Positions 11,432-23,864 of a stretch of DNA of 64,000 bases are shown in pieces. Origin of the DNA: Eleginops maclovinus (taxonomy: Eukaryota > Chordata > Actinopteri > Perciformes > Eleginopidae); assembly GCF_036324505.1 (NCBI RefSeq), contig NC_086357.1:26791793-26855792 (forward strand), given 5' to 3'. The first letter of the stretch is position 1; each line of letters starts with the position of its first letter. The position numbers and the translations under genes are program-made. The notes under the pieces were generated by a model. That model was not told the DNA's origin and did no database searches. It saw only the letters and a list, made by a program, of their open reading frames with translations.

Positions 11432-11482
<51 letters not shown>
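11332..11482. repeat. (GT)n microsatellite with a GTGTGA higher-order block
   Basis: Long GT run interrupted at about 11410-11440 by five GTGTGA hexamers, then pure GT again. Confidence 0.95.
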
Positions 11483-11483
<1 letters not shown>

Positions 11484-12122
11484 CGCTCAGGGATTCACCC
11501 TCTGCAGACAGAGAGCAACAGAGAGAGACAGAGAGAGAGGCTCCTGGTGCTGCAGACTGAGCGGTGGTAAATCAGCCTCTCTGCTGAGACTCTATAGGAA
11601 GTGCAGATGAATTCCCCCCCCCCCCTGCAGTCATGTGGCCTATTCAAAGATGCAGCCTTTTGTTTAAAGAGACCTAAAGCTCAATCAGGGAATTAAGTTA
11701 TCCAGCAGACCGGGCTCAGAGAGACAGACGCAGAGAGAGTGAAGGAAAGGGAGGAAAAAAGAGCCTCTAAAAGCTCATCTCCTCCCCCTCCCTGTTTTAA
11801 GTCGAGCCATGGACAATAAAACCAGAGCTGAGGAGCATCTGCTGCCTCCGTCTAAAGAGCGGGATAAAGGAGCAGCAGGGATCCAGTCTCTGACTTGTTG
11901 ATATTACCCTTTTCATTCAGTATGGAGCCCAAGCTCACGGTCAAAACCCTCCTCTCTTTCACAACTGAGCTGCGAGAAAAAGGAGCATAAAAAACATAGA
12001 TGTTGTTTGGTGCAATCTGCAGAGTGTGAGTTTTATTTAAGACACATAAAACCTGTTTGATATCAGAATCGGAAACAGGTTAAGGAGGTTTACACACCCG
12101 AGGAAATTGCATTGGTGTATAT
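11483..12122. other. Gene-free stretch
   Basis: A purine-rich GA stretch (11520-11540) and a short poly-C run near 11616. No exon or RNA gene recognised. Confidence 0.5.
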
Positions 12123-12468
12123 CAGGGGTGTCCAAACTGCGGTCTGTTGCGGGCCTTATCAAAACGTACCTGAAACCTGTGCTTGTCTAATATTGTACTT
12201 CTTAAATATATATGTAAAAACATTTGACACAGTATTATTCATGTGTTAATAAGCCAACATTTCAAACAAATAGTCAATTAAAGTTGACCAACAAATCTTA
12301 GCTGGTAAAAAAAAGTCCCAATAACTCATTTGCATATTAAGCTTGAAATAGAACCTTCATTTTTCTGTGAGATTTCCTGACGCAAATTCAAGTATGACGA
12401 ATAATTGGCCTATATTTGATTGATTTTGCTCATGTATAACGTGTATGTTTTTCTGTCTGTGGCCCCTG
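12123..12468. mobile_element. Non-autonomous hAT-type element
   Basis: Starts CAGGGGTGTCCAAACTGCGG, the usual 5' end of hAT/Charlie-type elements, and ends in the inverted CCCCTG. An 8-bp target duplication is visible with one mismatch: GTGTATAT (12115-12122) and ATGTATAT (12469-12476). Length 346 bp with no transposase frame. Confidence 0.75.
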
Positions 12469-12769
12469 ATGTATATGGAGCTTACATCTGACACAGTTAA
12501 GGAAGATAAAAAGTAAGAAAAACAACCAAAAACTATATTTTACGTAAAAATACAGACAAATATTTACCTGAAAACTCGATATATCCCAAAACTACGTACA
12601 GAAATGACTAAATATAATATCAAATCTGTACATTATTGGTATGAAAAGCTGTGCAGAGGTAGCTTGTGTACAAAACCTTCATGACTTTATGTCCCTGGTT
12701 TCCAACTTGCCAGCTGTCTGTGCGAATAAATCAGCGTAGCAACCGTTGCTAATCAATCACAACATCTAA

Positions 12770-13060
12770 GTGCACTGCATTGATCCGCCTCTCCCGATCT
12801 CACGCGCCTGAGTCCCGTATCGACAGACTGAAGCGAGCTGCTGTCGGTTTGACATCGCTCCGAGGAGAGGATGACCCTGAATCACGCTCCACTCATCCAG
12901 CTGTAAACACGCCGGACTTTCACTTCCAAACAGCCGCAAATCAGCCGTCTCCACGAGTCAGCCGGTCCCTCTGTAGCTTCAGGCTTCAGCCGCAGCTTTA
13001 TGGACTCCCGCCTGATGCTCCTTTCCCAGCGGGGTCAGTAATCCTGCAGGGTCCGGGTAC
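12770..13060. promoter_or_regulatory. CpG-rich candidate promoter
   Basis: About twenty CpG dinucleotides lie within roughly 290 bp, while the surrounding sequence is CpG-poor. A GCAACCGTTGC palindrome sits just outside at 12738-12748. No TATA box, start site or exon could be fixed, so direction is unknown. It might serve a 5' non-coding exon of myo9b (leftward) or s1pr4 (rightward), or an lncRNA. CpG density is observed; function is inference. Confidence 0.4.
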
Positions 13061-13569
13061 AGCCTTGCACTGATTCCCCCCCCCCACTGCCCCGTGTCTC
13101 GCCACCCGCCTGCTGGGGTTTCCACTGCTTTCTTACCCCACCCCCACTCCCCTGTCATACCACTGTCTTTAACAGATCTCCACCCAGTGCCTCTCCGACC
13201 CCCTGCTGATCACCCCCCTCCGCACTGCTGCTTTAACTCGATCCAGATGCTAAACCACACCGAGAGTGGAGGAATTGGAGAATCAGTGTTGAGGAAACTT
13301 GTCTTACTATTAAAAAAACCCCTCCTCCTGAGTCCTGGTGGTTTTGGTTAGCCCATTTACTGTTCTGTCAGCCAGTCCATCACACATGAGGGCAGGACCA
13401 GTGAGCATAGTTCAATAAAACAGTTTGAAAGCTATTAAATAAGTGCTTTTCAACAAACCGATCCAAACAACGTGAGGCCGAGCCCTGCAGCAGTGGAGCT
13501 CACATGCAAACACACATGCAAATCCTGCAGTAACATCCCAGCACACACCAGTGCACACTTCTTATTTTG

Positions 13570-13765
13570 CCTAATGGCCCATTTTGGAAGTATATGTCAT
13601 ATTACGTGATGAAGTTTTTGTATTAGCTTATAACGTGCAAAGTAACCAGTAACTTAGGGGATTAAAAAGTACAAGACTGCCTTTCAAAGTGGAATAAAGT
13701 CAAAGTACCTCAAAATTGTACAATACTTGAGTAAAAGTACTTCAATACATCCCACCAGAGCCTTG
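13570..13765. repeat. Interspersed TACTTGAGTAAAAG repeat, copy 1
   Basis: Contains AAAGTACCTCAAAATTGTAC and ACTTGAGTAAAAGTACTTC, the signature of a very common teleost repeat also present at about 25.87, 38.77 and 63.31 kb. Confidence 0.6.
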
Positions 13766-14816
13766 CACAGAATCAGACTAGCAAAGGTCTTTCATCCACG
13801 AGTTAATGCTAAGGTTGAGATGATGCACAACCAAGATGGTGTACAGAAATATATGTTTTCAATCAGCGTGAAGAGCTGAAACTGGAGACCCAAAGCAGCA
13901 GCAGCAGCAGCAGCATCGTCCACATGAGACACGCCAGAGCCTGCCTTAATGCGACCCAGAAGGCCCTGCGGAGACTCCATGGCTGTTCTGGGATTCCACA
14001 CTGGTTGGTGCTGACAGGAGATTCCGGAGAGTTTTCCGGACCAGTCATCTCCGACCATGTCAGACTAATAAATAGACTATAGTTCGGACCGGCGGCCGAC
14101 AAATAAGACACTGAATTAAGACAGGCATGGTCCTAATTTGTATTGCGGATAATCAGGGCAACATAAACACCACTGAGATCTAATGTACCCTTCAAATAAA
14201 TTCCAGATGTACAAACTACTTGCAGAGTTGTTGGTCATTGTTTATCCAGGTGGAAATGATGTAATGATTTCTATAACAGTCAGCAATCAATCAAAGCAGC
14301 ACAATCTGAAATATGAGCAATAAAAGGGACCAACATTCGAGCAAGCGTTGAATGTTAACTCGCCAGAAATGCAACATTTTGATCGATTTTAATTAAATCT
14401 CTTTCAAAAATGCCCAAACTTCACTGTTTCCACTTTCTAAAATGGGAATATTTGCCCGTACTCTTTGTGTTGTATGAGAGTAAATACATATGTTGTGGTT
14501 TGTTGGTATTCCCAGTCAGACAAACACGTAATGTGATCTGATTTAATGTCATTTCTTCTGCTTTGAGGGGATTTTAACGCCCATTTTGTAGAATTTCCCA
14601 ACATTTTATAGAGGGATTTATTAATCAATTGTTCAAAAATAGAATCCCCAGATTAATTCATAATTCAAATGATTGTTATTTACATCCAGCATGAATTAAA
14701 GCTTTCACATACTACAAATGCAGCGTGTTGATCTAATTCAGGTGCGTTCAGATCGGAGGCCGCTCTACGGTTACGGAAACACTTCCTTCCCAATCAGCAT
14801 GACACAAACACATGCA

Positions 14817-14820
<4 letters not shown>

Positions 14821-14870
<50 letters not shown>
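14821..14870. repeat. (CA)25 microsatellite
   Basis: Uninterrupted CA dinucleotides. Confidence 0.95.
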
Positions 14871-14871
<1 letters not shown>

Positions 14872-15461
14872 CATGTCTGGAAGGGCAGCTGCAGTCAGAA
14901 ATCAGGAAGAGGAAAAAATGAAGAGAGGGGAAGGCGGCAGACAGAGAGGATTATTGTACACGCTCACTCATGTGGGCTACCCTGCTCTCAAAACATTTCC
15001 TAAACACATGACTCCATTGTGGCCCCAGAATAGTCCCTGAGCTGCACCGAGTTCACACACACTTTAAAGTCCCTTTGCCCTGCCGCCCGTTACACACACT
15101 TTTCTTTATTCCTTACGGGGGGAAAAAGATCAGACAGCAGGGTGCGAGGCCAAACAGCGTCTGACTGAAAGCACACGTCACAGAAAGGAGAATTCTAACA
15201 CAAACTAAGGCCTCTGCTTCCTCTGCTGTGGCACCACGTTTTAAGCTGTGTCTCAATGTGGATACTTGCATGTCAGAAACTGTGAAAACTTGTTAAGTGT
15301 GTGAATTTTAAACGTGTAGCATCGTCTCAAATCTCACACGGCTTCTGTACCATCAGCAGAAGTGATGATATTTTGTAAATCGTGAAATTTGTATTTCTTT
15401 AGATTTACTTTCTTGGTTAATATTCAGCTGTCTTTGACTCTTTTGTTGCTGCAACAAATGC

Positions 15462-15502
15462 AAATTTCCCCTCTGTGGGACCAATAAAGGTGTTCTGATT
15501 CT
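15462..15502 (+). mobile_element. Retroposon 3' tail (plus)
   Basis: TTTCCCCTCTGTGGGACC, then AATAAAGG and TTCTGATTCTGAT, a typical teleost LINE/SINE 3' terminus. Confidence 0.55.
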
Positions 15503-15529
15503 GATCGCAGCTGTTAGCTACCCACTTCC

Positions 15530-15572
15530 GATAAGATACCTTTATGAATCCCTGTGGGGAAATTCAAGCGTT
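15530..15572 (-). mobile_element. Retroposon 3' tail (minus), facing the plus copy
   Basis: The reverse complement reads TTTCCCCACAGGGATTC then ATAAAGGTATCTTAT. It points toward the copy at 15462-15502, so two related 3' tails lie tail to tail 27 bases apart. The body extends rightward to about 15660. Confidence 0.55.
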
Positions 15573-15664
15573 TATACAGCAATAGATTGAAAAGAGAAGA
15601 AACAGTACACACAAGGATATCAAATAAAAATACACACTATAAAGATTATACACAGACAAGTTAC

Positions 15665-18600
15665 GGTTAGATAGTTAACTAGTAACGGTATCATTCTAGC
15701 TAGCATGTCATTAAACACAGTCCATTAACCCGATAAAAGTAACGGAGGCCTCCTTTAGACATCAGCATACTGTTATATTTAGTCAATAATCACGATCATG
15801 GCTGTCCGCACAACGTCTGTTTAGTAGCCAAGATGGCGATTGTTGATTTTGAGAAACGTCCAGTGTTCCAAACTCAGCTTTTTGACCCTGAATGCACCAT
15901 CTGGTTTATCATAGCACACTGCCTTTTGCCATACTTAGCATTGGGGTGGTCTTGTGCACTCAAATATCACATCTAAGCCCAGAAGTATACGTGGATTCAG
16001 GCACAGAAACAGTGCTTTAAGCTGTGCCAAAATCCCAAACTAGCAACTGAAAGAAGAAGAAGCGCCGGTATGTCAGTAATATTACTCATGCTACATATTT
16101 GATTCATGCCTTGACTTCAGTTGGAACTTAAAAGTGGGGCAGAAAGCAACGGGAGGGCTAGCGAAAAGAGCTTATAATGAATGATGTGTTATGAAGAGGC
16201 GGTAAAAAAGCATAATCTCAGACACTGTAATATAAATCTGATTACATGTGGAAGAGTCATCTGGTGAATCAATCTTCAAACACTAAGGTAGTGAGGATGG
16301 TAAGCATCTTAGGGCAGGATAATGTACTTCTAACATCTAGACCCAGGGTAACCATCTGTTCTGGGGACTGGACAGCAACAAAACTGATGCTGTGAGACGT
16401 CCAAAAAACACCAGTCAAGCTATTTTCCAAAGATCTGTCCCTTTCTTCTATTCTGCACGGATCACATCCCTCTCCTTACACTCCCACGTGGGCCGCCCTT
16501 TGTGAAGGATTCCTGTCAGATGAAATGTAACTTGCATATGGACTTATTCAGCAGGGACCACAGTCAGACTGCAGAGTAAAAATAGAGCAAAAGCAAACAG
16601 AAGAGAGAGGAGACCGGCCAATGTGGAGCGCACAGCCAAGGTCTACTGTTCCCGCTCCCTCCAGCCTCAGCTTGTCTCTTTCTTTCCATCTTTCTCCCCC
16701 CTTCCCCCCATCTGTGCCTCCCTTGTCTGCTGGGCTTTGCCTTTTCACTTCCCTTGTCACTCTCCACGGCTCCTCAGGCATCCAGAGCTAAGACATGGCT
16801 GGGTCCAGTCCTAAAGCTGAACAGAAAGGGCTAAAAATGTCCTAAAAATACGTGCCTTTAATTCAGATGCTTGAACTTGAAATAAAAAAACGAGTTCACA
16901 TTCATTATTTTCCGTGCTATTTGCCAAAGAACATCAAGCTTTGTCACATAATTACCTACATTTAATTATTTCCACGTTGTGTTCATGCGATCCAACTGTA
17001 ATCAATGCAACATGGAGGAAAGTGGAGGAGAAACCAGGCTTTGTTTTGTGAATGAAATGTATTTCCTCCACCAAGGAACGTATTTTCTTCTTTGGTCTGT
17101 CAGCAGGATTACGCAGGATAACCATCATGCATTGTGTGTATTTGATCTGCCTCATGCAGGAAAAAGTTGTTGTTCTGCAGAACATGCGCAACTGTAACGC
17201 ATGGCGGGTGTTTTCTGTGGTTTCAAGTGAAACATAACGCAGGTAAGATTAGGTAGATGACGGTTATTTCAGGTGCTGGTTGAAGGCCAGGTTTTAAATG
17301 AGAAAATAAGTCCAATTCAACCCAAACACTGCCAGATGAAAGCTGTAACGGCTGGTTTCTGAGGACTTTCTTGGTATATTGCTAGTTTCTTAGCTGGTTG
17401 GTTTCCTCACACTACAGGAATAACTCACAGGTGTCTTTGAGTTAATATTCATGACAAACTCAAGACACTGCCTCTGCCCCGGCGCTGCCTAATGATGGAG
17501 TTTTGACAGATGGACCCTCGTGCAGAGCAACAGTAAATTAGAGCCTCAGGGTGTGCCTCTCTCTGCCCATAATCCAGAGCCGAGGGACAGGATCAATGAC
17601 CGCAGAGAGGATGGAGGGGGAGGCTGCAGCTCTCACCACAGCCATCAAGAGGTCCATCACTCTGGATCCACAACACAGCCCTTCCCGGGGGAGAGCAGTG
17701 CAGCCGAGGGGCAGAAAGGCTTCAACATGTCAGCTTGTTCTGTCTCGACGTCATGATTATGTCACCGTTAGCCGGAGGCGAAGTGGAGGAAAAACTGGAG
17801 GCAAGAACAGATCACCTCAGAGTAGTTGGCTGATGTCAGAATGGAAAATGCCATCTTGCTGTGTTGTTTGGCCTGTGTGCCAGAACCAAAAGATTAATGG
17901 GTTTACTTAATTAAATCCACAGAGACGGCTGGGATTAAAGGTGATGAGAGGTACTGATTGGGGCGATCATTAAAGAAGCTCGAGCGCACATCAGATAAGG
18001 TTCAGTAAGTATCGTCTGTGTGGATGCTAGTGTTGGATGAGATGGAAAAGAATCAAATAACTCAAAATCGATATTGCAGCAACCTTTTTGATTGATAATC
18101 ACCAATTATGTGGTTAAAGGCGAATAACAGAACAGAGAGCTGGTCAATTCCAGAATTACACTTGACTGTAAAGATTAAAACCAGGGAAACACTTTTTGTA
18201 AAACTGCGTAATCATAAATCAAAGACGATATCTCGCCAGGAATCACAAGTCGTATTACATATCTATATTGTTCAGCCATAATGGATTTAACGGCCTCTCG
18301 ATTCAGCTAATTCTGTCGGTGTGTTCAGAGTCGGTCCTGTAAATTACATAAGTCATTATTTGGGCAAGACGACTTCTTCTTCTTCACTGGAAATCCAAAA
18401 AAAGCTCCTCAGTGGCTCAGGGTCTTTTCTACAACTGGAGAAAATGTAATAAACCTCTAAGTGGCAACCCTTATCCTTCTACTGCTAATTAATGGACACT
18501 CCCCCCCCCCCTCCCCTCTTTATTATGTATTTATTTGTTGTCTTTGTATTGTTTTAGTATTATTATTTATTTGCCACAGACTCTCTGCTCTGTTCTAGTT

Positions 18601-20180
18601 ATGGAGGTGCTTTAAATGGCTGGTCAGTGGATGTACTGCAGTAGAGACTAAGCTGATCACTAGCAGCTTTGAACTGTTGGGACATTTCTAACTGCGGTTC
18701 CTATCATTGTACCAAATGTCTTTTCTATGTGTCTGCAAAGACTCGGTCCTGAAAGTTGTATTTTCTGGTTGACGCAGTCTGGGAATTGTTCTGTGCTACA
18801 GCAACACAATATGCCCTCATGTTTACTTGCAAAAAAAAGATCTGATTGGACATTCTTTAGAAAAAGGTAGCATGTGTTCTTGATCAGCGGTGATATTCAT
18901 GCATGGAACACTTCCAAGAGAATCAAACTGTGGAGTGATGCAAAGCATATTGAAAACCATTGTCGACAGTTTGACTCTGTCCGTGTGCTTCTGAAATGTT
19001 TTCTGTTTGCCGGCCGATGCTCTGGTGGTTTTTGTCTGAAAAGTTGCAGTCTCTCTCTGAGACAGATCTCCAACCACAGGAGAGAAAGGGCTAACGGAAA
19101 GCAGTAACTCATACTGTTTCCTCTCAGAGAAGTATAAATACCCCCAACATAACCGGCTAAATAATTCAGTAAAAAAGCTGTAATCCTGGAAATCAGTGCT
19201 GTGAGGCAGCATGGAGAGCTAGTAAAGCGGGTTTACGGTTTGCATCTGTTCCTTTACAATCCCTCAATTGAATGTAATGAAAGCGTGTCATGTAAACACA
19301 ACTACACAGAGGACTTTTACATGTATATTTGAATTTAAATACCATATAAAGTCCTTGTGTTTAAGCTGCATGAGTGGTTTGAATCTGCTCCCTGACGTTG
19401 ACACATCTCTGTGGAAAATCCCTGCAGAGTTGTATATTTCGGTTCAACTTTTGGCTTATGACGGTGCCTGTAATCAGAATTTCAACAGGCAGATTTGGCA
19501 TAATCACAATCATCCAAATCAAGCTTTGACGCCAATCACCTCGACTTGAATCCTGCGATGATTGCAGAGTGGAGACTAAGGGACGCACCAAACAGACGCA
19601 GAGTAAGTAGGCCATCCCTAAACAGTCGCTCTGCATTTTTCCTCACTTATACCCTATCATTACTGCCGAGTCTATTTATAAAGCCCATAAACTCCAGCCT
19701 GCCACATGGAAAAAGCCAAGTTACCAAGGAGTTGGTGGATTTTAAAACAGCATCACTCTCCCTCTCTGCTGTAAGTCTCCCTGTGTATTCACTGCGGGTG
19801 TAAATCCCAAGTTTGATCACAATACCATGTTGGTTGAAAGTCTGCCCGGCAACCATTTCAATTTGATTCAATTCAGCGTCCTGCCATCAATCATATGCCC
19901 CTTTACTTAATCACTAATGCTTTTTCAGCCATTTAAATGAATAACAATCTATTGATTCTAATAAATAACAGTATAAAGCTTACTACAGTGCCACATTTAC
20001 CATGTTTAAGCACTTGAAGCAGATCCTAAACATGATGATATGTATTGAATCGATGCTTTACCTTGCATAAATGATATTGGACCCCTACTTCCCACTACTT
20101 CCTTTTCTTTGCCTCTCAATCTGGTCCAGTCTCTACCAAATACAGGTCACTGCAGCTTCCTGAAGACGCAGGGCTATTTT
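15665..20180. other. Gene-free stretch of mostly unique DNA
   Basis: No protein family was recognised in either strand. The stretch 17450-17930 is richer in GC and has overlapping frames, but its codon pattern shows no known domain. Short poly-C and CTT runs occur at 18490 and 18375. Confidence 0.5.
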
Positions 20181-21156
20181 TTTCCTCCTGGTGTTCGGCC
20201 TCAGAAAGGCGGACCCTGGAGCATTCCTGTCCCAGTGTTGGACTAGGCGCACACACACTGTATGTACACAAAAGCTCACAAATACCGGTGTCCCATTTCT
20301 CCTTTCTGACCTCCTTCTTCAGTCCTCCGAGTCTGTGTACACCTCAACAGCTAGCTTTACTGAACAGGTCAGCTTGGGCGATATGACGGTGTACACCATG
20401 CAGCACCATGTCTACTGTGGACGCTATCTGGAGTTATCTTGCCAATTCCAAATAATCACATATGATGAGGTACAGTATGGTTATTTAAAGCAGTGTAGCA
20501 TTTGAATTAACAGAACAATTACTGTATAGTACATGCACTTACAAGATGTAAAATTAGATATACCCTGTACTGAAACAGCCCATGTACAGCTATCACAGCC
20601 TATTCATATCCGCTGTCAACATCTGTTATGAGGAGATATGGAGATAGCGCTCTTTCAGCTCCACTGAAACAGCCTATACGTTAACAAAATAAAGACTGAC
20701 ACATTACCCAGCCCATCCTGATGTTCCTGGGCATCAGTAACACTGACATGTTCTTGGTGAGCACACATGTGGTAACACAAGCCTTTACATGTCTCCCTGT
20801 CAGCAGTCAGCCTTTACCTCCCGCAGCAGCGTTCTTATTGAAACTCATTTCCCTCCCTCCGGTGCTCTGCAGGGCTGCAGGTGTCTGCGTCAGCGCACAA
20901 GTAACCTACATCACCAGCAGCTGCACAGAGAACGTGCACGCTGCTCAGGGAGTCATTAGAAAGCTGCTGCAACACCTGAGCTATGCCTGTTCCTCCGTCA
21001 GGGACCTCTGTCCTGACTCTGCAGCAAAAGTTAAAAGAGGAACACAGTAGACTAGCTCTGAACTTTGATAGCAGCCTTACACAACAGTAGACACATTCTG
21101 CATGTCTGCTGAGAACTATCCAGAAAGAGGAAACACAGTAAGGTGTATTGCACACA

Positions 21157-21354
21157 TACAGCCGTGGAAAAAATTAAGAGACCACTCCAATTGTTTCTTA
21201 AATCTTCATCTCTACATGTATGGCAGCCTTTCCAGTGTGTGTTGAATTCCAACACAGAGATAGTTTAAACATTTAACTCAAAAGACAAACTTATAAAAAA
21301 CAAGAGAACCTGATCATTCTGAAGTGGTCTCTTCATTTTGTCCACGGCTGTGTA
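21157..21354. mobile_element. Short Tc1/mariner-like MITE
   Basis: Inverted ends: TACAGCCGTGGAAAAAATTA with AGAGACCACT on the left, and the inverse of AGTGGTCTCTTCATTTTGTC then CACGGCTGTGTA on the right. TA dinucleotides flank it. About 198 bp, no transposase frame. Confidence 0.75.
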
Positions 21355-21479
21355 TTGGGGTTTCATTATCAATTCACAGAGGAGAAAGTCAGTAGGCTTG
21401 CGGTATGCAGATAATACATACAGCCAAAGCAGAAGGAAATGTTTCACAAGCTGCCAACTGTAAATCAATCGCCACCCAT

Positions 21480-21680
21480 GTTGATAATCGATGTATAAGT
21501 TTGCGTAAAGTCTTAAATTCTCCGATTCCAGCTTCTTAAATTTGAATATTTTCTGCTCTCTATAAAAATCTATCCATTCAAATTCATATTTTCAAGATGT
21601 GAATAAAACAAGACACTTAAGGACTTCATTGTTGGGAAGAACCGTCACAGTTTTCTGTGGTTTTAGAGGCCGAACCACTA
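21480..21680. mobile_element. MITE of the GAGCTGCAAAGATTA family, copy 3 (partial)
   Basis: TGATAATCGATGTA, TCCGATTCCAGCTTCTTAAA, TGAATATTTTCTGCT and AAACAAGACACTTAAGGAC match the internal order of this family. The terminal GAGCTGCA ends are not clear. Confidence 0.5.
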
Positions 21681-21689
21681 TCCAGTATT

Positions 21690-23690
21690 TAGTTTCATAA
21701 AAAACTCTAATCCTGATGTCTGTATTCAGGACCGTATAAAAGGACTACAATTCCCACAGCGCCAGACTTTAAAGAGACAGACATGGACAACCTTTTTATC
21801 AACCGTGAGTTACCGTTAAATTTACACAAGGTTACACAAAGAAAGAAAAAATATCGCACAATACCAACACACCACCGCCAAGCAAGTCATCCCAATGTGA
21901 GGAAAACAGATCTGACTGAAGGGACTGAGTGCCCTGAGAGAAGGCAAAGGAAGGAACGACACCATCGTTTAATTGATCAACAGATTGAACAACAAGTCAA
22001 ACTGGTTGGTTGTAGCCCAACACATATGCACCCAACTGTATTTCCCACACCTATCCCGCTTCATCAAACAGTCGTGAGAAATAAAAGTTGTGTTTCCTAG
22101 AAGTCAGAGGTGTTGAGAAATCAAATGCAGTTTCTACTTTCTGCAATGCAAAGAACGCCCTCTTAAATCATCAGCCAAAAATAAAACTGTCATATGTCGC
22201 TAACCCCAAGAAACCTAAGACGTCAGTGTATTCAAATAAAAGCCAACACACGCTTCAATAACCTCATTCTCACTTGATTATAGCTGCCTTCTCAATGCAG
22301 CTTATCTCGCTGGCTGCAGTCGTGGTGTCGCAGCAGCTGAAGTTTGAGAGGCCTTGTATCGGGAAACGACAGTTCCTCTAATGTGGTTCAAGTTATGATC
22401 CACACCAGCTACTAGAAATATTAGGAGACACACACATACGCAGGACACTGGCACGACACATAAAACCAACCGCTCTGCTACAACACAGAACCTTTGCCAG
22501 GATAAAAACTGATTCGTGGTGCCATCCGTTTGGGATTTAATATTTAATAACACTTGGTTAGATTTAGAGGCTGAAAATAAGACGAGTCTGGGCCAACCCT
22601 TGAGCGTGTCCTCTGAGAAATATCGGCTCTGATTGAAGCAATTATCTTTTCATCCGCTGTTTCACACAGTTGCATCCGCCAGGACGCGAGGACCAATCAC
22701 ATCTCAGGGCTGAGCTGGAGATGTAATTGGTCCTTCCTTCCCCCAACCCCCTACTCTTCCTTCACCACTGTCAGCTCTGAAGTATGTGTGTGTGTGGGGG
22801 GGGGGGTGCAGAGTACCAGCCATTAGCAGGGGGCCATATGGTCCTTTTCTTTCAGAGATGGCAGAGAGCCTTTCTGGGGACGGCCTAAGTGTTTCTAAGT
22901 ACTTTGAGGAGGATGTGGGATAAACGTGGCTGCATGGCAACATCGTTAGTGGGGGGTTTTGTTTACAACCTTTGGAGGATAGTGAGATGTGTGTTTTTAA
23001 GTGAATAATTAAGTGGAAGTTAATATTTCAGCTACAGCTAACAAACCATTTGTACTTGTTTAGACAGCATTACGTGTCAGGGCTGCGTTATATATTGTTT
23101 TAGCATCGACTTAACGATACGCACAATACTCAAGGCCTTCAATTGGAAGCAAGGAAGATAAAAATGTAGGCGTTAATCTACAAATTGGTCTCCGTGATAC
23201 AGACGGTAAACATTTGCAGGATTCCTCATTTTCATGACTAAAAAGGATGCGTTTTGACATTATTTACTACAGTGTAAGGGTTCTAAAATACAGAGTGTGT
23301 TGCTAATGAGTCAAATGCAAGCTCTGCATGCATAGCCAGCAACCAATCACAGTGATTATTGATTAACTCCTCACTCAATCTCGAAATGAACATGAGAAAA
23401 ACGACCAAAACTGCAGATTTAGTCGTTCAAAACAATGCAACAGAAGGTCCCTTCTATGGAAAAATCCAATATGTTTGTCATTGTTGTCAAATTCAACATT
23501 CTTTAATATTGCAATAAATAACCTATGGCTGAAAACAAAACATCAGTCCCATCGACCGTATGAGCTTTTATCCAATACTGTGCCGCCCTATATCGTACCT
23601 GAATAATATCCTTATTCAGTAACATCTGTTCCCTTTCACATTTCTAAATAATGTCTTTAATTAAACCTGTGAGACAGGACGCATCTGAGG
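21690..23690. other. Gene-free stretch
   Basis: A small plus-strand frame (21783-22100) is basic but shows no recognisable domain. A GTGTG/poly-G run lies at 22783-22807. No RNA gene seen. Confidence 0.45.
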
Positions 23691-23697
23691 TCCGACT

Positions 23698-23858
23698 GTA
23701 TTTTTGGGGGGCTGTTTGCCTTTAATCGGATAGGACAGTGGAGAGTGGGAGAGAGAGTCGGGGTGGGATCCGGAAAGGACCACAGGTCGGGAATCGAACC
23801 CGGTGTAGCCAGCGTACGGTGCATGTGCCCCAGCTAGTCGCGCCACGGCCGGGGCCGG
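23698..23858 (-). mobile_element. tRNA-derived SINE, reverse orientation
   Basis: On the minus strand the tRNA-like head GGCCGTGGCGCGACTAGCTG carries an A box at about 23845-23828. A perfect B box GGTTCGATTCC (plus 23790-23800) follows. The body is CCTGTGGTCCTTTCCGGATC, then CCACTGTCCTATCCGATTAA and AGGCAAACAGCCCCC, typical of another abundant teleost SINE family. Different from the GAGCAAGGCA family elsewhere in the window. Confidence 0.8.
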
Positions 23859-23864
23859 AAATTA

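Noticed and set aside
11239..11610. Cysteine-valine repeat proteins in the GT arrays (also at 28.1, 38.1, 53.7, 60.0 and 61.5 kb)
   Set aside because: Direct translation of GT/CA dinucleotide repeats, not genes.
14325..14355. AGCGTTGAATGTT, resembling the inverse of miR-181
   Set aside because: Only 13 bases match and the rest of the mature sequence and the hairpin are absent, although miR-181c/d lies near mir-23a in mammals.
17370..17405. Resemblance to miR-34 (CTTAGCTGGTTG)
   Set aside because: The seed region is broken and no pairing arm was found nearby.
17551..17910. 119-codon plus-strand frame in a GC-richer stretch
   Set aside because: Another frame is equally open over the same DNA and no domain is seen. 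At most a conserved non-coding segment.
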